DNA of 8,180 bases from an uncultured Oscillospiraceae bacterium. GTDB lineage: Bacteria > Bacillota > Clostridia > Oscillospirales > Ruminococcaceae. Positions 1-5,330 of this stretch are shown in pieces. Positions within the stretch are counted from its first letter, which is position 1; the number at the start of each line of letters is the position of its first letter. The notes beneath the pieces are model-generated. The model did no database searches. It had not been told where the DNA came from and saw only the letters and a program-made list of their open reading frames with translations. The stretch lies in the NCBI GenBank assembly GCA_900552845.1, contig USBC01000078.1:1-8180 (forward strand), given 5' to 3'. Made by a program: the position numbers and the translations under genes.

Positions 1-11
1 AAGTCATAGAA

Positions 12-62
12 CGGGTCGCGGTGCGCGGGTGCGGGAACCCGATTTGCCCCGCCGCAGGCGGA
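12..62 (+). repeat. Dispersed 51-bp GC-rich repeat, copy A
   Basis: These 51 bases are identical to 6164-6214 on the same strand. A shorter related copy lies on the opposite strand at 3169-3208, and a probable further copy starts at 8160. The unit can fold into two small hairpins: CGGGT/ACCCG at 26-41 and CCGCC/GGCGG at 49-61. No protein is encoded. It resembles a REP-like intergenic repeat, but the family is not one I can name. It lies 50 bp upstream of the parB start, and the sequence around it (63-100) shows no convincing promoter. Confidence 0.85.
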
Positions 63-111
63 GACGGGAACGGAAATTTGCGAAAAACAGAGGAACTTGA
101 GGGAGGATATT

Positions 112-1263
112 ATGGCAAAGAAAAGCGGGCTGGGGAAGGGCCTGGACGCCCTGTTTTTGGATAACGAAACGGCGGAGAACAGCAGTTTGATGAACCTGCG
201 CATTTCCGATATCGAGCCGAATAAGGAGCAGCCGCGCAAGGCATTTGAGCAGGGTGCATTGGAGGAGCTGGCAAATTCCATTCGGGAGCACGGTATCTTG
301 CAGCCGGTGGTGGTGCGCGCCATGCCTGCCGGCGTTTACCAGATCATTGCCGGTGAGCGGCGGTGGCGTGCCAGCCGTATGGCGGGGCTTGCCGAAATTC
401 CGGCGATTGTGATCGAGGCGGACGACGACAAGGTGCGGGAGCTGGCGCTGATCGAGAATTTGCAGCGGCAGGATCTGACCCCGCTGGAGGAGGCGGAGGG
501 CTATCGCAGTCTGATGGAGCACAGCGGCATGACGCAGGAGGAGATTGCGGCGCGGCTGGGGAAATCCCGTCCGGTGGTGGCAAACTCCCTGCGGCTTTTG
601 AATCTGCCCGCCGGTGTAAAAAAACTACTGGACGAGGGCAGACTGAGCGCCGGTCACGCCCGGCTGCTGGCAAGTCTGCCGGAGAATGAGGCACTGGAAA
701 AGGCGAATGAGGTGATCCGGCGGGGCATGAATGTGCGCGACCTGGAGGCACACCTGAAGAAAGAGCGCACAGCGGCGCGGAAGGCGGCGGAGCGCCGCGC
801 GAACCCTGCTGCGGACGAGCTGTGGGGTGACAAGGAGCTGCGGGAGATGCAGCTTGCCCTGCAGGAGGAGCTGGGACGCCGTGTGACCATTAACCGGCGC
901 GGTATAGGCGGTATTCTGACCATTGAGTACAGCGACCGCGATGATCTGACTGATCTGGTGGATAAGCTGCTGGACGCCCATCCACCCGCGTCAAAACGGG
1001 CCGGCCCGGCGCCCCGCCCGCGGGGGGTCCGGCCCCCGCGGCACCGGGGGGCGCCCCGGCCGAGCCCGCCTCCGGCGGGCTGCCCTGCGGGCGAAACGGG
1101 CGGTTTGCACCTGCCGGGGGAGCGGATAGGCGCCGTACAGATGAAAAACCTGTACCGAAGCGGAAAAAGCTGCCGAATACCGCTTGCCAAGCGGGAACAG
1201 AATGGCTATAATAAACGGATAGAAACACACAGAAAGAAGGAAGATTCTGATGCTGGATATTAA
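112..1263 (+). CDS. parB: Chromosome-partitioning protein ParB (Spo0J), with a suspect C-terminal tail
   Basis: ParB is the CTP-dependent DNA clamp that loads at parS near the origin, spreads, recruits condensin and stimulates ParA. Visible parts: N-terminal ParA-contact motif GLGKGLDALF (residues 6-15), CTP-binding GERRWRA (81-87) and ENLQR (115-119), helix-turn-helix about 138-163, and a C-terminal dimerisation domain about 241-287. HTH specificity positions are R153, S159, N164 and G181, close to the parS-binding type. The start is ATG 112, because GGGAGG at 101-106 sits five bases upstream; TTG 97 is less likely. A normal ParB would end near residue 287-290 (about position 981). The open frame continues 93 residues as an Arg/Pro-rich tail and overlaps serS by 14 bases. 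The -1 frame instead reads a Pro/Ala/Gly linker and a basic end, stopping at 1209-1211. That points to a frameshift or a degraded 3' end. ParA is not adjacent: serS and a repeat region separate them. Confidence 0.93.
   Translation: MAKKSGLGKGLDALFLDNETAENSSLMNLRISDIEPNKEQPRKAFEQGALEELANSIREHGILQPVVVRAMPAGVYQIIAGERRWRASRMAGLAEIPAIVIEADDDKVRELALIENLQRQDLTPLEEAEGYRSLMEHSGMTQEEIAARLGKSRPVVANSLRLLNLPAGVKKLLDEGRLSAGHARLLASLPENEALEKANEVIRRGMNVRDLEAHLKKERTAARKAAERRANPAADELWGDKELREMQLALQEELGRRVTINRRGIGGILTIEYSDRDDLTDLVDKLLDAHPPASKRAGPAPRPRGVRPPRHRGAPRPSPPPAGCPAGETGGLHLPGERIGAVQMKNLYRSGKSCRIPLAKREQNGYNKRIETHRKKEDSDAGY
1018..1092. repeat. Cluster of three GC-only hairpins in the 3' end of parB
   Basis: Three perfect inverted repeats follow one another: a 9-bp stem at 1018-1026/1033-1041, a 7-bp stem at 1064-1070/1074-1080, and a 4-bp stem at 1082-1085/1089-1092. 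The surrounding 985-1110 is almost entirely G and C, unlike the rest of parB. There is no U-tract, so this is not a standard terminator. It may slow polymerase or ribosomes, and is a likely place for sequencing or assembly error. Confidence 0.7.
1184..1212 (+). promoter_or_regulatory. Sigma-A type promoter of serS
   Basis: TTGCCA (1184-1189) and TATAAT (1207-1212) are separated by 17 bases, a near-consensus vegetative promoter. Transcription should start near 1219, giving a leader of about 31 bases before the serS ATG at 1250. The leader is too short for a T-box, the common regulator of aminoacyl-tRNA synthetase genes in Firmicutes. The promoter lies inside the extended parB frame, which supports parB really ending before it. 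Confidence 0.72.
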
Positions 1264-2542
1264 AGTGATAAGACAGGACCCTGAGCGGGTAAAGGCTGCC
1301 ATGAAGAGCCGCAACAAAGATATGGACAAGGAAATTGACGAAATCCTTGAAATAGATGCAGAGCGGCGTGCGATCAATGTGGCAGTGGATAACATGAAGG
1401 CGGAGCAGAATCGTGCGTCTAAGCTGATCCCGCAGTATAAGAAAGAGGGCAAGGACGTTGCCCCGATTCTGGCGGAGATGAAGGAGCTTTCCGACAAGAT
1501 TGCCGAGGACGGCGCCAAGCTGGCGGCACTGGAGGAAAGACAGGATATGATTATCCACGCGATCCCCAATATCCCCCACGAAAGCGTGCCGCTGGGTGAG
1601 GACGATCAGGAAAATGTGGAGCTGCGCCGCTGGGGAGAGCCGACCCATTTTGACTATGAGCCGCTGCCCCACTGGGATCTGGGCGCCGATCTTGGTATTC
1701 TGGATCCGGAGACTGCCGCCAAGGTGACAGGGAAACGATTCCACTTCTACCGCGGGCTGGGCTGCCGCTTGGAGCGCAGCATCATCGCATTCTTTATGGA
1801 TACCCACAGTGCCCACGGCTATACCGAGATTTTCCCGCCCTTTATTGCCAACAAGGACAGCATGACCGGCACCGGACAACTGCCCAAGTTTGCGGAGGAT
1901 ATGTACAAGCTGGAGGGACTGGATTATTATCTGATCCCAACTGCCGAAGTGCCCGTGACCAATATGTACCGCGGCGATATTCTGGACGGCAGCAAGCTGC
2001 CGATGAGCTTCTGCGCCTATTCCGCCTGCTTCCGCGGCGAAGCGGGCAGCGCAGGTCGGGACACCCGTGGTCTGATCCGGCAGCACGAGTTCAATAAGGT
2101 AGAACTGGTGAAATTTACCAAACCCGAGGAAAGCTATGCCGAGCTGGAGAAGTTGACCCATGACGCAGAGCGGGTTCTGCAGCTTTTGGGACTGCCCTAC
2201 CGTGTGGTGGTGCTTTCCACCGGCGATCTGGGCTTTTCCAGTGCCAAGACCTATGACATTGAGGTATGGATGCCGAGCTACGGCCGGTATGTAGAGATCT
2301 CCTCCTGCAGCGACTTTGAGGACTTCCAGGCGCGCCGTGCCTCCATTCGCTACAAGGAGACACCCAAGGACAAAGCAAAGCTGGTGCACACCTTGAACGG
2401 CAGCGGTGTAGCGGTAGGACGTACCGTGGCGGCGATCATGGAGAACTATCAAAATCCGGACGGCAGCATTACCGTGCCGGAGGTGCTGCGCCCCTACATG
2501 GGCTGCGACCGCATCACCAAGCAGGATACGGGCATGCTGTAA
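1250..2542 (+). CDS. serS: Serine--tRNA ligase
   Basis: SerS is a cytoplasmic class II aminoacyl-tRNA synthetase that activates serine with ATP and charges tRNA-Ser, and also tRNA-Sec where present. At 430 residues it is full length. Residues 1-110 form the charged N-terminal coiled-coil arm that binds the long variable arm of tRNA-Ser. The catalytic core shows the TAE serine-binding motif (231-233), motif 2 with FRGE (261-264) and the following RDTRGLIRQHEF, the SSAKTYDIEVW stretch (330-340), and motif 3 GSGVAVGRTVAAIMEN (384-399) with its Arg391. ATG 1250 has a purine-rich AGAAGGAAG site just upstream (1235-1243). It has its own promoter and a terminator at 2562-2591, so it can be a single-gene unit even though it follows parB closely. 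The parB-serS pairing is familiar from clostridial origin regions. Confidence 0.98.
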   Translation: MLDIKVIRQDPERVKAAMKSRNKDMDKEIDEILEIDAERRAINVAVDNMKAEQNRASKLIPQYKKEGKDVAPILAEMKELSDKIAEDGAKLAALEERQDMIIHAIPNIPHESVPLGEDDQENVELRRWGEPTHFDYEPLPHWDLGADLGILDPETAAKVTGKRFHFYRGLGCRLERSIIAFFMDTHSAHGYTEIFPPFIANKDSMTGTGQLPKFAEDMYKLEGLDYYLIPTAEVPVTNMYRGDILDGSKLPMSFCAYSACFRGEAGSAGRDTRGLIRQHEFNKVELVKFTKPEESYAELEKLTHDAERVLQLLGLPYRVVVLSTGDLGFSSAKTYDIEVWMPSYGRYVEISSCSDFEDFQARRASIRYKETPKDKAKLVHTLNGSGVAVGRTVAAIMENYQNPDGSITVPEVLRPYMGCDRITKQDTGML

Positions 2543-2561
2543 AAAGGAAAAGAATACGGAG

Positions 2562-2591
2562 CAGCCGGTGAGAAGCCGGCTGTTTCTTTTT
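2562..2591 (+). terminator. Rho-independent terminator of serS
   Basis: A perfect 7-bp stem CAGCCGG (2562-2568) / CCGGCTG (2576-2582) with a 7-base loop is followed directly by TTTCTTTTT. It begins 20 bases after the serS stop codon. Confidence 0.9.
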
Positions 2592-2620
2592 GGGGTAGGG
2601 AGAGTGTAAAAATTTTCGGT

Positions 2621-2947
2621 CAAGCCTTTTTCAAAAGGCTTGCGGTTTCCAAAGGCAGAGCCTTGGTCGCCCATCGCAATGGGCGAAATCTCCTTTTCCG
2701 GAGGGCGCTCCGAAAGGAGTTGAATTTGCAAAATGATCCGGCGGATCGTTTTGCAAAGAGGGGGAACCCTGCAAGAGAGGGTTCCCCCTTACCTGCGGAT
2801 TTTGCTGACTATCCTTTCACCGAGCAGGTGAAAACGGCTTATTTAGACTTAGTTTCATCTCGCCTATCGGCGTCGCAAAGCCTTACAAAAGGTTCTAATT
2901 TGTACGCCTATCCGGCGGGGACTTCCTTTTGCTCGTGCAAAAGGAAG
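2621..2947. repeat. Tandem array of strong hairpins
   Basis: Consecutive inverted repeats, mostly perfect: 2621-2642 (10-bp stem, 2-base loop), 2649-2666 (about 7 bp with a bulge), 2667-2686 (8 bp, loop CGCA), 2690-2719 (imperfect, about 12 bp), 2725-2757 (16-bp stem with one G-T mismatch), 2760-2788 (11 bp, G-rich arm), 2815-2833 (7 bp) and 2922-2947 (11 bp, loop TCGT). They sit almost end to end, so the region would form a row of stem-loops in RNA or single-stranded DNA. This may be a composite of dispersed intergenic repeats, a non-autonomous element, or a structured RNA. No promoter or terminal inverted repeats were recognised. Confidence 0.75.
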
Positions 2948-2975
2948 CAAAACACGCTTGGGGGAACCCCAAGAC

Positions 2976-3027
2976 CCCACGCACCGGAACGCCCGCTCGG
3001 AACGGCTGCGCCGTCCCGAAGCGTGGG
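2976..3027. repeat. Nested inverted repeat with a duplicated arm
   Basis: The outer arms CCCACGC (2976-2982) and GCGTGGG (3021-3027) enclose an inner hairpin with ACGGC (3002-3006) and GCCGT (3010-3014). The 13-base string CCCGAAGCGTGGG at 3015-3027 recurs at 3082-3094, where it sits in the loop and arm of a second, C/G-rich inverted repeat. The duplication suggests repeat modules assembled side by side. Confidence 0.6.
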
Positions 3028-3063
3028 CTAAACGGTGCTTATAAGGTGTCGCAGACGCATCTG

Positions 3064-3084
3064 CCCCCTTCCCCTCCCCTCCCC
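3064..3084 (-). other. G-quadruplex-type motif, minus strand
   Basis: The plus strand shows four C-runs (C5, C4, C4, C4) separated by one or two T residues. The minus strand therefore has four runs of at least four G with very short loops, a strong G-quadruplex pattern. Folding in the cell is not shown by the sequence. Confidence 0.6.
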
Positions 3085-3168
3085 GAAGCGTGGGAGGGGG
3101 TTCCTGTCCCAATTCCTGCTTGTCTTGGTTCAGCGCTTGGCAAGTGCCGACTGCGATGCCCATTCCTC

Positions 3169-3208
3169 GGCAAAACCGGCGCCCGCACCCGCGCACCGCG
3201 ACCCGTTC
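3169..3208 (-). repeat. Dispersed GC-rich repeat, partial inverted copy C
   Basis: Read on the minus strand, 3208 to 3182 matches the first half of copy A for 27 bases with no mismatch, starting two bases before the unit as defined at 12-62. The next 13 bases (3181-3169) match at nine positions. The second half of the unit is absent or diverged. Its orientation is opposite to copies A and B. Confidence 0.8.
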
Positions 3209-3259
3209 CCCTACAATCTGCATCGTAGTCTAAAGGTCTGAGCTGTAAAATCCCGTCAT

Positions 3260-3275
3260 TGTTTCACGTGAAACA
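3260..3275. promoter_or_regulatory. parS site 1
   Basis: A perfect 16-bp palindrome TGTTTCACGTGAAACA, matching the ParB-binding parS consensus of Firmicutes. It lies three bases beyond the parA stop codon. It should be bound by the ParB encoded at 112. Confidence 0.95.
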
Positions 3276-3278
3276 TTT

Positions 3279-4046
3279 TTATCTCCGGTTGCGCTCGATC
3301 AACTCCTCCGCCACCCGCTGATATGCCAGTGCGCCGCGGTTTGCCTTATCATAGTAGCAGATCGGCTCGCCATAGCTCGGCGCCTCCGAGATACGCACGC
3401 TGCGCGGCACGGTGGAGCGGAACACCTTGTCCGCAAAGTATTTTTTGATCTCCCCCACCACCTGATTGGTCAGGTTCAGCCGGCTGTCGTACATCGTCAG
3501 CAGCACACCCTCCACCGCAATGGAGCTGTTGTACAGCCGCTTGACGGTACGCACCGTCTGCATCAACTGGGTCAGCCCCTCCAGCGCATAGTATTCGCAC
3601 TGAATGGGAATTAAAACCGAGTCGCTTGCCGTCAGCGCATTTACGGTGATCAGCCCCAGTGAGGGCGGACAGTCAATAAAAATGTAATCGTAGTCGTCCT
3701 TTACCCGCAGCAGCGCTGCCCGCAGGCTCTTCGCCCTGTTTTCCTTTTCCACCAGTTCTATCTCGGCGCCTGCCAGATCTATATTGCTGGGCAGCACCCA
3801 AAGTCCCCGGAACCGGGTGGGCAGAATGGCGGCGGCGGCGCCGCTCTCCTCCATCAGCACATGGTAGCTGGAGGTTTTCACCTCACGCTTGTTGATCCCC
3901 ACCCCGCTGGTGGCATTGCCTTGCGGGTCAAGATCCGCCAGCAGCACGCGGCAGCCCAGTTGCCCCAGTGCCGCCGATAGATTGACCGCCGTGGTGGTTT
4001 TGCCCACGCCGCCCTTTTGGTTGATGATCGCAATGATTTTACCCAT
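3279..4046 (-). CDS. parA: Chromosome-partitioning ATPase ParA (Soj)
   Basis: ParA is a deviant Walker ATPase that dimerises with ATP, binds DNA non-specifically and is released by ParB, driving origin segregation; in Bacillus the homologue also modulates DnaA. At 255 residues it is complete. Residues 11-19 (KGGVGKTTT) are the deviant Walker A motif with signature Lys11 and catalytic-site Lys16. LADLDPQGNAT (36-46) is the Walker A' region, and YIFIDCPPSLG (121-131) is Walker B. Arg189 in MYDSRLNL and Arg218 in SVRISEAPSYG match the DNA-binding basic positions of Soj proteins. The start at 4046 is supported by AGGAGG six bases upstream (4054-4060 on the plus strand). A promoter and parS 2 lie upstream, and parS 1 touches the 3' end. 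It is not in an operon with parB, which is unusual: here parB lies more than 2 kb away on the other strand. Confidence 0.97.
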   Translation of the reverse strand: MGKIIAIINQKGGVGKTTTAVNLSAALGQLGCRVLLADLDPQGNATSGVGINKREVKTSSYHVLMEESGAAAAILPTRFRGLWVLPSNIDLAGAEIELVEKENRAKSLRAALLRVKDDYDYIFIDCPPSLGLITVNALTASDSVLIPIQCEYYALEGLTQLMQTVRTVKRLYNSSIAVEGVLLTMYDSRLNLTNQVVGEIKKYFADKVFRSTVPRSVRISEAPSYGEPICYYDKANRGALAYQRVAEELIERNRR

Positions 4047-4075
4047 TCCCGTGCCTCCTTCGGTCGATTGAACCC

Positions 4076-4103
4076 ATTATAGCACACCGCAAAACGCTTT
4101 GAA
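4076..4103 (-). promoter_or_regulatory. Promoter of parA (extended -10)
   Basis: On the minus strand there is a perfect -10 box TATAAT (4081-4076) preceded by TGC, which makes an extended -10. TTCAAA lies 16 bases further upstream (4103-4098) as a moderate -35 box. The start point would be near 4069, about 23 bases before the start codon. parS 2 (4125-4140) is about 55-70 bases upstream of this start point, so bound ParB could influence parA transcription. Confidence 0.72.
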
Positions 4104-4124
4104 AACCCTTTCCCCTGCAAAAAA

Positions 4125-4140
4125 TGTTTCACGTGAAACA
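4125..4140. promoter_or_regulatory. parS site 2
   Basis: A perfect parS core between the divergent parA and noc genes. Including flanks, the palindrome is 26 bp (4120-4145), with A5 on the left and T5 on the right. The flanking A creates an ATG on both strands, which explains several spurious frames beginning MFHVKH. Confidence 0.95.
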
Positions 4141-4277
4141 TTTTTCCCGTTTTATACCTGCAATCGTCCGACGGATTGCGGCGGCATTTGGGCGGTTTCC
4201 CGCCGGTTCGGTCGGTCGGATTGTCGCAGACGGGCGGTTTGGCGGGAGGATAGCCCCTTTAAGGCGAACGGTTTTGC

Positions 4278-4305
4278 TGGACAGGCATGCCGGCTGCGCT
4301 ATAAT
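4278..4305 (+). promoter_or_regulatory. Promoter of noc
   Basis: TGGACA (4278-4283, five of six to the -35 consensus) and TATAAT (4300-4305, perfect) are 16 bases apart. Transcription would start near 4312, leaving about 16 leader bases that contain GGGAGGTGAG before the ATG at 4328. This supports 4328 rather than the in-frame ATG at 4124 as the start of noc. Confidence 0.72.
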
Positions 4306-4327
4306 GAAAAGCAGGGAGGTGAGTGAA

Positions 4328-5173
4328 ATGGCGCTTTTGAACCGGGAAAAACAGATGACGGTGCGGCAGCTCCCCATCGGGGAGATCTGCCCCGGTCCTC
4401 ACCAGACCCGCCGGGATTTTCACGAGGAGGAGCTGACGGCGCTGGCGCAAAGCATTGACCGCAGCGGGCTGCTGAATCCCATTTCGGTGCGGGAGCTGCC
4501 GCAGGGCGGCTATTGCCTGATTGCCGGCGAACGACGCTGGCGTGCCTGCCGGCTGCTTGGCTGGAGCCGGATTCCGGCGCTGGTGTGGGAAAAGGACGAG
4601 CCGGACGCCGCCGTTTTGACGCTGGCGGAAAACCTGCACCGCAGCGACCTGCATTACCTGGAGGAAGCCGAGGGGATCCTGCAGCTGATCTCCCGTTGCG
4701 GCATGACCCAGAATGATGCCGCCGCTTTGCTGGCGATCAGCCCCTCGGCGCTGTGCAATAAGCTGCGGCTGCTGCGCCTTTCGCCGGCGGTGCAGCAGGC
4801 TGTTGCCGAAAGCCGCCTGCCGGAGCGGCTGGCAAGAGGGCTGCTTACCCTGCCCGATGAGGATCTGCAGCTTCGCGCTGTCCGGCATCTTTCCGAAAGC
4901 GGCTTGAACGTTCGGCAGGGCGAGGAATACCTTGCGCAGCTTTTGCGCCGCGGGCAGCACCCGCCCTACCGGGGACTTTTGCGGGACTACCGCATTCTGT
5001 TTTCCACGGTCGACCGTGCCGTGGAGGAAATCCGGCGGTTTGGCGTGGCAGTGACCACCCGCCGCAAGGAGGAGGAGGACTGCATCAGCTACACGATCCG
5101 CATTCCCAAATCTGCCAAAAAGCAGCCGGACGAGACCGACCAGCTTTCCCTTTACGCTTGTTCCTCTCATTGA
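4328..5173 (+). CDS. noc: Nucleoid occlusion protein Noc (ParB paralogue)
   Basis: Noc proteins are CTP-binding ParB relatives that coat chromosomal DNA, attach it to the membrane and keep the division ring off the nucleoid. The 281-residue product has GERRWRA (67-73), ENLHR (101-105), a helix-turn-helix about 125-151, and a C-terminal domain containing RDYRILFSTV (219-228) and TIRIPK (256-261). Those two C-terminal motifs resemble the end of Bacillus Noc rather than ParB. HTH specificity positions are P139, K145, R150 and R167. K, basic and R are Noc-like, but Pro replaces the usual Gln. ATG 4328 is chosen because of GGGAGGTGAG upstream and a promoter ending at 4305. The resulting N-terminus is short, with no clear membrane-binding helix before the ParB fold. 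An in-frame ATG at 4124, inside parS 2, would add 68 residues but has no ribosome binding site. It is divergent from parA and opposite to rsmG. Confidence 0.9.
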   Translation: MALLNREKQMTVRQLPIGEICPGPHQTRRDFHEEELTALAQSIDRSGLLNPISVRELPQGGYCLIAGERRWRACRLLGWSRIPALVWEKDEPDAAVLTLAENLHRSDLHYLEEAEGILQLISRCGMTQNDAAALLAISPSALCNKLRLLRLSPAVQQAVAESRLPERLARGLLTLPDEDLQLRAVRHLSESGLNVRQGEEYLAQLLRRGQHPPYRGLLRDYRILFSTVDRAVEEIRRFGVAVTTRRKEEEDCISYTIRIPKSAKKQPDETDQLSLYACSSH

Positions 5174-5206
5174 GAGAACAAATAGATACCCTTCCCAACT
5201 GATCAA

Positions 5207-5251
5207 GGAAAGGCGCCTGCGCGATGTGTCGCAGGCGCCTTTCCCGTTCTT
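5207..5251 (+). terminator. Terminator-like hairpin after noc
   Basis: A perfect 15-bp inverted repeat (5207-5221 / 5230-5244) with an 8-base loop starts 33 bases after the noc stop. The downstream run (CCGTTCTTT) is T-rich but broken, so termination may be moderate. Lying between the convergent noc and rsmG genes, it may act for both. Confidence 0.72.
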
Positions 5252-5264
5252 TCCCACACCAAAA

Positions 5265-5280
5265 TGTTTCACGTGAAACA
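5265..5280. promoter_or_regulatory. parS site 3
   Basis: A perfect parS core between the noc hairpin and the rsmG terminator. The palindrome extends to 26 bp (5260-5285). It shares with site 2 the 24-bp form with four A before the core and four T after it. Confidence 0.95.
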
Positions 5281-5281
5281 T

Positions 5282-5313
5282 TTTGCAAAAAGCAAAGCCC
5301 CCGCAAGGGGGCT
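5282..5313 (-). terminator. Rho-independent terminator of rsmG
   Basis: Read on the minus strand, AGCCCCC (5313-5307) pairs with GGGGGCT (5302-5296) across a 4-base loop, followed by TTTGCTTTTT. It begins 17 bases after the rsmG stop codon. Confidence 0.85.
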
Positions 5314-5330
5314 GAGCGTCTGAATCATTT

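Larger units (their letters stand above)
2592..3278. other. Intergenic stretch without a credible gene
   Basis: This 687-base gap between the convergent serS and parA genes holds at least seven strong hairpins (2621-2947), nested inverted repeats (2976-3027), a C-rich G-quadruplex-type tract (3064-3084), an inverted copy of the dispersed repeat (3169-3208), and one parS (3260-3275). An open frame at 2663-3031 (+) runs straight through the hairpins, has no ribosome binding site and shows no domain, so I do not call it a gene. Frames on the other strand look equally spurious. No transposase remnant is visible. Confidence 0.75.

Noticed and set aside
1551..1559. TTATCCACG, one base off a DnaA box
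   Set aside because: A single site inside the serS coding sequence, with no cluster or AT-rich unwinding region, so not evidence for an origin.
890..2731. Long open frame (613 codons) on the minus strand
   Set aside because: It is antisense to serS and the parB end, which have unmistakable family motifs. It is a by-product of GC-rich codon usage and shows no domain or ribosome binding site.
2663..3031. Open frame of 122 codons on the plus strand in the hairpin region
   Set aside because: It runs through several perfect inverted repeats, has no ribosome binding site and no recognisable protein features. Repeat DNA explains it better.
4160..4179. GCAATC/GATTGC inverted repeat upstream of noc
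   Set aside because: Only a 6-bp stem with an 8-base loop, and no link to a promoter or terminator; it could easily be chance.
4259..5281. Minus-strand frame beginning MFHVKH across noc
   Set aside because: The start is created by parS 3 itself, whose palindrome gives an ATG on both strands. The frame is antisense to noc. The same artefact occurs at 4141 and 6096.
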